Source of the DNA: Arcanobacterium pinnipediorum
GTDB lineage: Bacteria; Actinomycetota; Actinomycetes; Actinomycetales; Actinomycetaceae
Assembly: GCF_023973165.1 (NCBI RefSeq)
Contig: NZ_CP099547.1
Location: 186,001-250,000, forward strand
Direction of reading: 5' to 3'
DNA: 64,000 bases
The notes beneath the pieces were generated by a model, which worked only from the letters and a program-made list of their open reading frames with translations, was not told the DNA's origin and did not search any database. This document shows, piece by piece, positions 56,207 through 64,000 of this stretch. Position numbers and translations under genes: made by a program. Positions within the stretch are counted from its first letter, which is position 1, and each line of letters starts with the position of its first letter.

Positions 56207-57235
56207 CTAGGAAAGCCGCGCGAAGCTGTTGATCCACCCGCCACATTGACGATAGGCTTCAGTGCGAACATCTGCTCGGGAAAGCATGACATCATGAATC
56301 GCACCGCGCAGTTTGACGATCGTGACATGGGTGGCAATATGTGCTGCACGTTTCCAGATCAGCTCAACATCTAATACCCCATCAACGCTGCGTTGATCAG
56401 GACTCCATTTCTCAACGATCGACGAATGCGCCGACGTCAAAACAAGTGTTGGTAGATCAGTATTCAAGCCCCGAGCGATTTGGGCGTGCCCGGCCAAAAC
56501 TGCAGATAGCCATCCGGCACGGATGGGAAATGTTGGGAAGTGACGAAAACGTGGGTCTGGTTTCCAGCCACCTTCAAAGAACGGATCGCCAGGGCGGTGA
56601 ACCGGCATCGGTCCATCTTCTGGCTTCCAGCCAGTGAGGGTGCGTTGATAGAAGCCGTTATCAGAAGTGGAAATAATCTTTGTTGGGTTGAAGTGAGCCA
56701 AGGCGTCAATAAGTGGTTTGCCCAGTTGCCGGCTGATTATTGAGTCCTGGTATTCTAGCCATGGAGAATTAAGGATTAGGCCGGCGAGTTGGGAATGGTG
56801 ACGGTGTGCCCACAACGACGCCGTCAACCCGCCAGTGGAGTGTCCATACAAAATAATCGGGATATCAGAGCTTTCTTCGGAGCGGATAATATCCATCGCC
56901 GCACCGATTTCTTCGTCGTATATGCGCAGATCGCTAACATATCCCCACATTTGACCTTCACGATGTGACCGGCCATAGCGGCGCAGATCTAGCGCATAGA
57001 ATCTGCCACCCAGATTGGTGATCGCTTGGGCGAATTCGGTGTGATAGAAATAGTCATTCCAGCCGTGGATAGCCAAAAGTGCGAACCGAGGCACGATGCC
57101 GTGAGTGAAATCAATATCGCGTGGACGGTGGCGCACCAAAGTTGCCACGACACTGCCTTGATCGTCGTCGCTTAAAGGGATTGTTGTTGCGGCGTAGTCA
57201 GCGCCGAGGAAATCTGGATACCACGTTGTCATCAT
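56207..57235 (-). CDS. Alpha/beta hydrolase (lysophospholipase-like)
   Basis: 342 residues. The nucleophile elbow is GHSTGG with Ser133, and the oxyanion HG is in LLAIHGWNDYFYHTEFAQAI. LDLRRYGRSHREGQ is typical of monoacylglycerol lipase/lysophospholipase-like members. A late HD-type His is likely in RGAIHDVMLSR (the His completing the triad). No signal peptide. ATG at 57235 or 57232 could both be used. It is divergent from the MFS gene. Likely substrate is a lipid ester, but that is not shown. Confidence 0.86.
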   Translation of the reverse strand: MMTTWYPDFLGADYAATTIPLSDDDQGSVVATLVRHRPRDIDFTHGIVPRFALLAIHGWNDYFYHTEFAQAITNLGGRFYALDLRRYGRSHREGQMWGYVSDLRIYDEEIGAAMDIIRSEESSDIPIILYGHSTGGLTASLWAHRHHSQLAGLILNSPWLEYQDSIISRQLGKPLIDALAHFNPTKIISTSDNGFYQRTLTGWKPEDGPMPVHRPGDPFFEGGWKPDPRFRHFPTFPIRAGWLSAVLAGHAQIARGLNTDLPTLVLTSAHSSIVEKWSPDQRSVDGVLDVELIWKRAAHIATHVTIVKLRGAIHDVMLSRADVRTEAYRQCGGWINSFARLS

Positions 57236-57300
57236 AAGACTAAGGGTAATAACACCGGCTGGTATCTACAACATAAGTACCAGTTAGAGTCATAATTAGC

Positions 57301-57347
57301 TACAATATTCTCCGAGAAATTTTCGACATCGAGGTCGGAGATTTTTT
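57301..57347 (+). promoter_or_regulatory. Hairpin with T-run before the MFS gene
   Basis: TCTCCGA (57309-57315) pairs with TCGGAGA (57335-57341), followed by six Ts (57342-57347), and lies 44 bases before the MFS start. TACAAT at 57301-57306 could be a -10 element. It may be a transcription attenuator or merely a weak hairpin; the stem is only 7 bp. Confidence 0.35.
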
Positions 57348-57390
57348 CACCGTCCTACCGCACATCTTTTCCACACAACAAGGGGTTCCC

Positions 57391-58683
57391 ATGGGGTTTT
57401 TCCGCCGCAACGGCTTTCGTACTCGAGAGCAACTAACCACATTTCTGACGGTAGTTTTTTCAGGTCAGATCATCTATTCGGCCTTTGAATCCTTCAAAAT
57501 CCCGTTCTATCAGCGCCTCGTAGAATACTACGATCTCAGCGATACCCAGTTCGGCCTACTGTTTACGATGCTCGGCGTCGCCGTCTTTTTCTACATCCCC
57601 GGTGGCTGGATCAATAACCGCTTCAATGCACGAACGGTCCTGATGGCTGGCCTGGCGTACCGCTGCGTAACCGCACTATTGATGATTCTGGCCAAGCCGG
57701 CATTTTCGATCATGCTTGCCATCACCTTCACGTGGGGGGTTGTCGATGCGATTTTCTGGCCAGCGGTGGTCAAAGGCGTTGTTCTGTTTTCATCAAAATC
57801 TCATAAAGGTTTTGCGCTGGGAACGTTGACTGCTTTTCGTGCCGGTGGTGAGGCGGTGCTTAACGGCATCATGATCGGTGTGATGACCATAGCTAACGGT
57901 TCGCTGCTGGTATTTCGTTCCGGCATGGTTGTTTATGCTCTTTTGGCGTTGCCACTTATCGTTTTGATCTATCGTTATGTTCCAGCTGATCCGCAAAACG
58001 ACGGCGATGTTGCTCCCGATGCGCAAACAGTTAGCGTTTCGGGGCAAGAAGCTTTAGCCGGTTTAGTTCGCACGCTCAAGATTCCACGAGTGTGGCTGGC
58101 AGGTTTAGCTGGAATGAATGTGTATTGGGTTTATACGACGTTGATCTACACCACTCCATATTTCGTGCGAGTCTTTGGGATGAGTGCAGAAACAGCAGCG
58201 CTTTACGCAACCATTAACGCAGCCGTCCTCGGTTTAGGTGGCGGAATTTTAGGCGGAATCGTTGCTGACCGGGTCTTTAAATCTTCTGCATTGACGCTGG
58301 CTGTCACCTTGGGTGGGGGAGGGTTATTCTTGTGCGGGCTGGCGTTATTGCCGGGGAACAAGAGCAATATGATTTTCGCACTGGTCCTTATCTCAGCGTT
58401 CGTGTTCTTAACAATGATGGCAAAAGGTATCCAGCAGGCTCCGGTTGCGGAATTAAATCTTCCCAATTCGATTATGGGTTCGGCTATGTCAGTTAATTCG
58501 TTCTTGGCGTTTGCGTGTATTTTGTGGGCCTCGACGCTCAACGGCGCAATTCTTGATGCCTTTAGTACGGATCCATCCACTGGTTTTAGCATTATTTTTA
58601 CGGCGATGGCTGTGGTTGCTTTCATCGGTTCGGCACTATCGTGGTGGCTCGAAGTTCTTAATCGGCGCGCGCTGCGTATCTGA
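57391..58683 (+). CDS. MFS transporter
   Basis: 430 residues with about twelve membrane helices. The N-terminal pattern FESFKIPFYQRLVEYYDLSDTQFGLLFTMLGVAVFFYIPGGWINNRFNARTVLM contains the MFS loop-2/3 motif region (GGWINNRFNARTVL for G-x-x-x-D-R-x-x-R-R). Extended loop between helices 6 and 7 (ADPQNDGDVAPDAQTVSVSGQE). The start ATG follows AAGGGG. Substrate unknown; the closest visual match is to sugar-phosphate or nitrate-type MFS members, without confidence. Confidence 0.88.
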   Translation: MGFFRRNGFRTREQLTTFLTVVFSGQIIYSAFESFKIPFYQRLVEYYDLSDTQFGLLFTMLGVAVFFYIPGGWINNRFNARTVLMAGLAYRCVTALLMILAKPAFSIMLAITFTWGVVDAIFWPAVVKGVVLFSSKSHKGFALGTLTAFRAGGEAVLNGIMIGVMTIANGSLLVFRSGMVVYALLALPLIVLIYRYVPADPQNDGDVAPDAQTVSVSGQEALAGLVRTLKIPRVWLAGLAGMNVYWVYTTLIYTTPYFVRVFGMSAETAALYATINAAVLGLGGGILGGIVADRVFKSSALTLAVTLGGGGLFLCGLALLPGNKSNMIFALVLISAFVFLTMMAKGIQQAPVAELNLPNSIMGSAMSVNSFLAFACILWASTLNGAILDAFSTDPSTGFSIIFTAMAVVAFIGSALSWWLEVLNRRALRI

Positions 58684-58855
58684 ATCTGCAGTCCTGCCGT
58701 GAAGCGTGTGACAGATGTTAAAGATGTTCCTGCAGTGACTTTTGATTTAGATGTTTCTTTTTGCAGGATTTTGTTATACGGTCGTAGGTAGTAAAAATAG
58801 TTTTGATAAAAAATCAAGGCGACACGCGGAGAAATTATCAAAAGTGGAGGTTTTT

Positions 58856-60418
58856 GTGAAGAAACGGGCTCATACCCTGGGAGCGGTAGTATGTTCGGTA
58901 CTGTTAGCGTTCTCGGCGCATACCGCACTTGCGGCTCCAGTCTCTGACGATAATATTAATCAGTCGCGGGCCGCTGAAGATGTTGCAAAGCTCTCGATTG
59001 CTGATGCAGAGCTAGAGTTAGCGCGTCTAGCTGGTGAGTCAACCGAGCTAGAAATGCGAGCGGCCCAAGCGCAAGCAGAGAGCTTGCGCGCCCAAGGTGA
59101 ATTAGCTGAGTCGATCGCTCAAGCCATCCATAGCCAGAAGAAAGCCAACGAAGCGCAAGATGACGTCCAACGTGCTCGCCGAGAATTAGGCACAGTATCT
59201 CAGGCCGTCTACCGTGATTCGGCTGCCAATATCACCTCAGCGTTCTACCTATTTGGCGCAGATTCACTTAACGAAGCCAATAACCGCACGCGCGCCTATG
59301 ATGCAGTGGCACGGCAAGCTGATAGCAAGGTAAAGCATTTCGCCGCGCTTGAAGAAGTAGCTCGGGTACTGCAACAGCAAGCCGATGAGGTGGCAGATAC
59401 TCAACGAGATATCGCCGAGCAAGCTGCCCGCGCCGAGGAAAAAGCACAAAACCTAGTTAGCCAAGCTCAGCAACAAATTCAGTTAGCTCAAGATCGGCGA
59501 GCCCAACTCGTCTCCGTTCTTGCTCGTCAGCGCGGTACAACTGAAGCTCTTGAAGCCCAGCGGTTGGCCGATATCGAACAAGATCGTGCCAAGCGCTCCC
59601 AGGCTGCGGCAAACGCAGTAATCGCAGGAGCAAACGCAGATCGATTCGATCAAGCCGTGCAGATGGCACGTCAGACATCCCAAGAAGCTGAATCTGCGCT
59701 GGTATCTGTCAAAGCGAATCTTGCCGCTGCTGAGAAGTCAGGTAATGCCGAAGCTGCGGATCTAGCTCGCGCTGCACTCGATCAGGCAGAAAAGTCACGT
59801 CAAGCAGTTATCGCTAACCAGCGCGCTGTTGAAGAGCGGGCCGCTGCGGAACGTGCCGCGGCGGAACGTGCTGCTGCGGAACGTGCTGCTGCGGAAGCAC
59901 GTAGAGCTGAAGAAGCTGCTCGCGCCCAAGAAGAAGCAGCGCGCAAAGCTGCCGAAGAACAAGCTGCTCGCGAACGTGCCCAAGCTCAACAACAAGCCGC
60001 TGCCGAAGCTGCTGCAGCCCAAGCAGCTGCTGCTCAAGAAGCAGCAGCCCAGTCAGCTCCTGCTCCTGCACCTTCGAGTGGAACCGGTCAGTCTCTAGTT
60101 GATTTTGGTCGCCGATATTTAGGAACGCCCTATGTGTGGGGTGGAGATTCACCGGCAGGCTGGGATTGTTCGGGATTTATGAAGTTCATTTTCAACTCCC
60201 ACGGAATTAACGTTCCTCGAACATCTAGTGGATACATTTCTGCTGGATACCGTCAAGTCTCAGCATCTGAGGCACGCCCAGGAGACATCGTGTGGTGGCC
60301 AGGACACGTTGGAATGTATAGCGGCAACGGTATGCATATCGCCGCCTACAATCCGGCAATGGGAACCCAAGAAGGACCTGTGTACGGCAGCCCAGTCTAC
60401 TTGCGCATCGCAGGCTAA
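58856..60418 (+). CDS. NlpC/P60 family cell-wall endopeptidase with coiled-coil region
   Basis: 520 residues from GTG 58856, preceded by GGAGG at 58846-58850; a longer frame from 58751 would hide the signal peptide. The signal peptide (VKKRAHTLGAVVCSVLLAFSAHTALAA) is clear. A long coiled coil covers about residues 30-390, with an Ala/Arg/Glu repeat (AAERAAAERAAAE, ARAQEEAARKAAEEQAARERAQAQ) near 320-400. The C-terminal NlpC/P60 domain has YVWGGDSPAGWDCSGFMKF with catalytic Cys438, and PGHVGMYSGNGMHIAA with His484. It cuts stem peptides of peptidoglycan, as RipA/RipC-type proteins do in cell separation. Confidence 0.93.
   Translation: MKKRAHTLGAVVCSVLLAFSAHTALAAPVSDDNINQSRAAEDVAKLSIADAELELARLAGESTELEMRAAQAQAESLRAQGELAESIAQAIHSQKKANEAQDDVQRARRELGTVSQAVYRDSAANITSAFYLFGADSLNEANNRTRAYDAVARQADSKVKHFAALEEVARVLQQQADEVADTQRDIAEQAARAEEKAQNLVSQAQQQIQLAQDRRAQLVSVLARQRGTTEALEAQRLADIEQDRAKRSQAAANAVIAGANADRFDQAVQMARQTSQEAESALVSVKANLAAAEKSGNAEAADLARAALDQAEKSRQAVIANQRAVEERAAAERAAAERAAAERAAAEARRAEEAARAQEEAARKAAEEQAARERAQAQQQAAAEAAAAQAAAAQEAAAQSAPAPAPSSGTGQSLVDFGRRYLGTPYVWGGDSPAGWDCSGFMKFIFNSHGINVPRTSSGYISAGYRQVSASEARPGDIVWWPGHVGMYSGNGMHIAAYNPAMGTQEGPVYGSPVYLRIAG
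59849..59893 (+). repeat. Three tandem 15-bp repeats inside the NlpC/P60 gene
   Basis: Units at 59849-59863, 59864-59878 and 59879-59893 (GAACGTGCTGCTGCG; first unit diverged at three positions) encode the repeated Glu-Arg-Ala-Ala-Ala. The last two are identical. Slippage could change the length of the coiled coil. Confidence 0.8.
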
Positions 60419-60445
60419 ATACGGCCAGCTTTGATAGCGTTAAAT

Positions 60446-60490
60446 AAATTTCCGGGGATCTGAGTTAATAACTCAGATCCCCGGAAATTT
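60446..60490. terminator. Bidirectional terminator between NlpC/P60 and ppa
   Basis: A perfect 20-bp stem (60446-60465 with 60471-60490) with a 5-base loop TAATA, AT ends on both sides, lying between convergent genes. Confidence 0.9.
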
Positions 60491-60523
60491 TGTATCTGTT
60501 TAGACTAGCTAAAGTTGCGACTA

Positions 60524-61027
60524 TTAGTGAGTATGCGTGTAGTATCCAGTATCCTCGGCACGCTTAAACGAAGCGCGGATTTCTTCTTCTGCTGCCTCGC
60601 GGCCAACCCAGTGCGCGCCCTCAACAGACTTGCCAGGTTCTAGATCCTTATATACTTCGAAGAAGTGCTGAATTTCCAAGCGATGGAATTCTGAGACGTC
60701 CTCGATTTCCGTACGCCATGAAGCGCGCTGATCTGCAGCAGGTACGCACAAAACTTTATCGTCTCCGCCCGCTTCATCTGACATGCGGAACATGCCTAAT
60801 GCGCGGCAACGAATAACACATCCCGGAAAAGTCGGCTCATCGAGAAGAACAAGTGCATCGAGTGGATCGCCATCCTCACCGAGGGTGTTGTCTATAAAGC
60901 CATAATCATCTGGGTAACGGGTCGATGTGAAGAGCATACGATCAAGACGGATACGACCAGTCTCGTGATCAACTTCGTATTTATTACGATTGCCCTTCGG
61001 AATTTCGATGGTGACATCAAACTCCAT
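60524..61027 (-). CDS. ppa: Inorganic pyrophosphatase
   Basis: 167 residues from ATG 61027, selected because AAGGAG lies 7 bases upstream and the N-terminus [12 protein letters not shown] is the family standard; longer reading frames to 61153 are not family-like. It hydrolyses pyrophosphate to phosphate. Family I active-site residues are visible: [23 protein letters not shown], and [17 protein letters not shown] with the metal-binding DGDPLD. Length is usual. Convergent with the NlpC/P60 gene, divergent from dacB. Confidence 0.96.
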   Translation of the reverse strand: MEFDVTIEIPKGNRNKYEVDHETGRIRLDRMLFTSTRYPDDYGFIDNTLGEDGDPLDALVLLDEPTFPGCVIRCRALGMFRMSDEAGGDDKVLCVPAADQRASWRTEIEDVSEFHRLEIQHFFEVYKDLEPGKSVEGAHWVGREAAEEEIRASFKRAEDTGYYTHTH

Positions 61028-61110
61028 GGGTAACTCCTTCGGCATGTCAATTAGTCTGCTTTTAATGATTGTAGCCGGTGTTTCCAGCTTACGTGTGGGA
61101 GACTGGAGGT

Positions 61111-62481
61111 GTGAAGAAAGTAAAGATTGGAATTTCGATACTCTTAGTAGCACTTGGAGCCTATATTTTTGCAGATTCCTGGGATCTGATTCCAGGACCT
61201 TTTACTACAAAACCGCCACTTGCTCAGCCTTTGCCGTATCCAGAAGTTGATGAGCTAGACGTCACGGAAGAATCTGCTCCCGACTTTGCCACACTCCCAG
61301 AAATTGACTCTGCACGTCTGAGCACAATTCTCGATGAAATGCGCACAGATGTGCGGATGAGTGGACTTCCAGCAGTCGTGGTTGCCGATCCGCTCAAGAA
61401 TGAAACGCTTGTGGGTATCAATGAAAATCAACCCATCCGTCCAGCTTCGACGATGAAATATTTAACAGCCGTCAGTGCGCTTAGCGTTCTTGGGCCCCAG
61501 ACCACATTTGATACCACAGTGACTATCCACAACCAGGATCTATATCTCCTGGGGGGTGGCGATGTTGGCCTCGCCAGCTCATCAGGAAATCCGCAGGCAG
61601 TTATTGGACACGCCGGAATTACTGATTTAGTTGACCAGGTCAGCGAAAATCTTGCCCAAAAAGATTCTCAATTTACGTTGTACGTCGATTCTTCTCGCTA
61701 CAGCGACGAGATTTTTAACCCCACCGTGCAACGAGAAGAAAATACGCGCTATGTGATGCCGATTCGGCCAGTTGCGATCGATCGAGGAAAGCAAACAACG
61801 GAAAAATACGCACCGTTTTATAGCGATCCAGATATTCTTGCCGCCCAAGAATGTGCCCGCCAGCTCCAAGCCCGAGGCGTCGACGTCGTCGTCGCCGGAC
61901 GTGGCGTTGCGCCCGAAACCGCAACTGAAATCGCACGCGTTCACAGCGCACCGGTGCGAGAACTCGTTGAGCTGATGATGAGCGAATCAGACAATACGAT
62001 TGCAGAAATTTTGAGCCACGAAGTCGCTGTGAAAACGAACCTGCCTCCCACGTTCGCCGGGGCAAGCAAAGCAGTAAATGCGGCATTAACCGCGCAAAAC
62101 TTTTCCACCCAAGGAACAATCATCGACGATTCCTCCGGGCTTTCTGATCTCAACCGCATCCCGGCACAGCTCCTGGCAGATATTTTGCAACGTACCTGGG
62201 ACTGTCACGGCTGCACTCTTAGTTCTCTAGGAGCATCACTGCCATTAGCCAGCCTTGACGGCACCTTGCATGATCGCTTTGTTGATTCTCCCGCGCGTGG
62301 GGCTATTCGTGCCAAGACGGGGACGTTATCAACGACGACAGCCTTAGCTGGCTACATCCAAACCAAAGCTGGGCGGCCGTTAATCTTCGTCGCGATAGTT
62401 AGCGACCATAAGGAAAACGATATTCTCAATATTCGTGCTGTCATCGATGATGCAGTAGGAAAAATCGTTGAGGAGCTGTGA
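61111..62481 (+). CDS. dacB: D-alanyl-D-alanine carboxypeptidase, PBP4 type
   Basis: About 456 residues if GTG 61111 is used (in-frame GTGs at 61078 and 61093 are alternatives; GGAGG abuts the last one, too close for a normal RBS). An N-terminal signal/anchor ([20 protein letters not shown]) sends it outside. The penicillin-binding motifs are present: S-x-x-K as PASTMK (Ser113, Lys116), SDN as [10 protein letters not shown], and KTG as AKTGTL. It trims or cleaves peptidoglycan stem peptides. The peptidase S13 class has a domain inserted between SxxK and SDN, and the ~190-residue spacing here fits. The stop overlaps the next gene's start region. Confidence 0.94.
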   Translation: MKKVKIGISILLVALGAYIFADSWDLIPGPFTTKPPLAQPLPYPEVDELDVTEESAPDFATLPEIDSARLSTILDEMRTDVRMSGLPAVVVADPLKNETLVGINENQPIRPASTMKYLTAVSALSVLGPQTTFDTTVTIHNQDLYLLGGGDVGLASSSGNPQAVIGHAGITDLVDQVSENLAQKDSQFTLYVDSSRYSDEIFNPTVQREENTRYVMPIRPVAIDRGKQTTEKYAPFYSDPDILAAQECARQLQARGVDVVVAGRGVAPETATEIARVHSAPVRELVELMMSESDNTIAEILSHEVAVKTNLPPTFAGASKAVNAALTAQNFSTQGTIIDDSSGLSDLNRIPAQLLADILQRTWDCHGCTLSSLGASLPLASLDGTLHDRFVDSPARGAIRAKTGTLSTTTALAGYIQTKAGRPLIFVAIVSDHKENDILNIRAVIDDAVGKIVEEL

Positions 62482-62483
62482 GT

Positions 62484-63362
62484 ATGAAGAGCTTTGCGCC
62501 TATCTCGCGCCGGTTGAGTGCCAGCGGGTCGAAGATGAGTCAAGCACACGTCCACACGCTCGTCGCTGATTTGAAACACGCTACTTGGCGTGCTCGAGAC
62601 ATCGTGGCGGAAACCTCTCACCTGAACATTTCGCCGGTGCCGGTAAAAGTAGTTGACCGCAGTCGATGGATAGCAGGAATGTCGCAATCGGTGCGAGCGT
62701 TACTGAAACGATCTGGAACAGAGATCACGCTATCGAACACGCAGATAAAGACGATTGGGTTCATGGTAGCGCGCCGTGTTCTAGGGCATTGGGATCCATA
62801 CGCCGATCAACCAAAGATGTACCTTATCGGGCCAAATATTGCCCGCTTTATCTGCGAGTACAACCTCAACCAAAAAGATATGGCATTGTGGGTGGTGATC
62901 CATGAATATACTCATGCCGCCCAATTTGCTACCGCCCCGTGGCTCGCTGACTATATTGGTGACCTTATCCGAAGAGTATTAACAATCCAAAGCGCCAACA
63001 TCGACACCGTCATTGGGCAGATAACGGCAGTGATGTCACTCCTAGAAGGACATGCCACCTATGTTAGCGACCTCGCCTACGCTTATATGTCCTCGCCAGA
63101 TCACCTAGCACACGCGGTTAAATCGAGTAGCCGGAACAACGGTGCGCTGGCGCGCGCACTTAAAAATATTTTAGGAATCAGCGCAAAAGAGCAACAATAC
63201 CGTCAAGGACGTGCCTTTGTAGGCGCCGTCGTCGACGCAGTTGGGATTGATGGGTTAAACAAAGTTTGGGAAGATGTGCACAACGTGCCAACCGTTAATG
63301 AATTACACGAACCACACCTGTGGGTAACTCGTGTTCATGGCGAACCAGGTAAGGAATTGTGA
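62484..63362 (+). CDS. DUF2342 zinc-dependent metalloprotease
   Basis: 292 residues from ATG 62484, preferred over GTG 62478 because AGGAG at 62471-62475 is 8 bases away. The motif HEYTHAAQ (His140, Glu141, His144) is the HExxH zinc site, and LLEGHATYV supplies the following glutamate-His block. This family, sometimes labelled as F420-biosynthesis associated, is conserved in actinobacteria between dacB and tilS, exactly as here. Its substrate is not known. An RBS-overlap with the dacB stop indicates an operon. Confidence 0.88.
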   Translation: MKSFAPISRRLSASGSKMSQAHVHTLVADLKHATWRARDIVAETSHLNISPVPVKVVDRSRWIAGMSQSVRALLKRSGTEITLSNTQIKTIGFMVARRVLGHWDPYADQPKMYLIGPNIARFICEYNLNQKDMALWVVIHEYTHAAQFATAPWLADYIGDLIRRVLTIQSANIDTVIGQITAVMSLLEGHATYVSDLAYAYMSSPDHLAHAVKSSSRNNGALARALKNILGISAKEQQYRQGRAFVGAVVDAVGIDGLNKVWEDVHNVPTVNELHEPHLWVTRVHGEPGKEL

Positions 63363-63378
63363 TTGTGAGTAGAACTAA

Positions 63379-64000
63379 ATGAGTGGTCCGCACCATCTGG
63401 TTAATGTCTCGCGTACTGCGCTACGAACTGCGTTAGCTCATCACCGGCGCGATGTTCCGGTCATCGTGGCCGTCTCAGGTGGTTCTGATTCGATGGCTTT
63501 GGCCGTGACCTTAGCGTTTATCGCACCTAAGTTAGGGCTACGTGCGCTAGCGATCTGCATCGATCACGGCATCCGGCCCGAATCTGCGGCCGAGGCGCAC
63601 ACTGTGCGTTCTAGGTTGGCTCCGTTTGGGATCGACGTCGAAATCCAGCGTATTGCGGTGAGCGGGAAAGCAGGGCCCGAGGGCAATGCCCGCCAGGGAC
63701 GTTACGATGCGATCGCTGATTATGCTCGACGCATGGGTGGTCCAGATCAGCCAGGCACTGTGTTGTTAGGTCACACCCAAAACGACCAGGCGGAAACTGT
63801 GCTGCTAGGTTTTTCGCGCGGATCAGGAGCCCAATCCATCGCAGGCATGCCACAAACCGGCTCGTTACCACTGCACCCAGATATTGTGATGTTGCGCCCA
63901 TTCCTCGGCTTTTCTCGCGAAGATCTACGAACGATTTGCCGCCAGCACAACGTCGAATGGATTGACGATCCCAGCAATGAGCTGGGCGGACCATGGAAAA
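63379..64000 (+). CDS. tilS: tRNA(Ile)-lysidine synthase, 5' part
   Basis: The frame from ATG 63379 is open to the window end; it is partial (about 207 residues seen). The PP-loop ATPase motif AVSGGSDSMALAVTL is near residues 31-45, and GHTQNDQAETVLLGFSRGSG is the second conserved block. TilS modifies C34 of tRNA-Ile2 to lysidine so that it reads AUA. It follows the DUF2342 gene by 16 bases, and the usual next genes (hpt, ftsH) should lie outside. No open-frame break is seen. Confidence 0.93.
   Translation, partial: MSGPHHLVNVSRTALRTALAHHRRDVPVIVAVSGGSDSMALAVTLAFIAPKLGLRALAICIDHGIRPESAAEAHTVRSRLAPFGIDVEIQRIAVSGKAGPEGNARQGRYDAIADYARRMGGPDQPGTVLLGHTQNDQAETVLLGFSRGSGAQSIAGMPQTGSLPLHPDIVMLRPFLGFSREDLRTICRQHNVEWIDDPSNELGGPWK

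Overview
The window looks like a chromosomal segment from a moderate-GC actinobacterium, most plausibly of the Actinomycetaceae (Arcanobacterium/Trueperella-like). This rests on several actinobacterial hallmark families: a BldC-type regulator, DUF3073, a sterol-carrier-family protein, LppM-like lipoproteins, a DUF3618 + holin-X pair, GTP-dependent PEP carboxykinase, a nitrobindin-like FABP protein next to YgfZ, a DUF2342 metalloprotease between dacB and tilS, and an LPxTG-like (LAKTG) surface protein. The genus is inference; there is no rRNA gene in the window.

Layout. 1-3 kb: a large AT-richer HKD-nuclease/helicase/DUF3427 gene, possibly acquired. 3-7 kb: a degenerate PRTase-like gene coupled to a TrmH/SpoU RNA methylase, a sirtuin, and a secreted leucine-rich-repeat wall protein. 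7-8.3 kb: class II fructose-bisphosphate aldolase. 8.4-16.7 kb: a glycan-use locus (GH123/DUF4091-like enzyme, GH2 beta-galactosidase, sugar-binding lipoprotein, two permeases) with no ATPase or regulator of its own. 16.8-19.3 kb: two paralogous LppM-like lipoproteins and a membrane protein. 19.6-25.6 kb: PEPCK, purC, NADP-glutamate dehydrogenase, sterol-carrier protein, DUF3073, BldC. 25.6-28.6 kb: DUF3618, holin-X, MurJ, tRNA-Asp. 28.6-32.6 kb: an IS island with an IS1249-like (IS256 group) element, a broken relative of it, and an ISL3 element with perfect 24-bp ends and an 8-bp target duplication. 32.6-33 kb: tRNA-Glu/Asp/Phe. 33-36 kb: MscS channel, MsrB, endonuclease/exonuclease/phosphatase protein, tRNA-Lys. 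37-40.4 kb: PiT phosphate transporter with DUF47 partner, and an AGCS amino-acid symporter. 40.4-40.9 kb: a non-coding stretch with a GC-rich cloverleaf-like RNA candidate. 40.9-43.9 kb: membrane protein, nitrobindin-like protein, YgfZ, D-aminoacyl-tRNA deacylase. 44-46.6 kb: ClpC. 46.7-49.7 kb: a trp leader peptide/attenuator controlling a stand-alone trpB, then a convergent COG2056-type transporter. 49.8-58.7 kb: PPDK, acyltransferase with SGNH domain, an unknown protein, an alpha/beta hydrolase and an MFS transporter. 58.8-64 kb: NlpC/P60 endopeptidase, inorganic pyrophosphatase, PBP4-type carboxypeptidase, DUF2342 metalloprotease, and tilS running off the end.

How it fits together. Central carbon functions (aldolase, PEPCK, PPDK) suggest extensive handling of PEP/pyruvate/oxaloacetate. 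The glycoside hydrolases plus an ABC importer suggest uptake of galactose/GalNAc-containing host glycans. Many envelope functions (MurJ, PBP4, NlpC/P60, acyltransferase, LppM-like lipoproteins, LRR protein) are spread across the window. The most informative regulatory structure is the attenuator before trpB: a 13-residue leader peptide with three consecutive Trp codons, an antiterminator pairing, and a terminator with six Ts.
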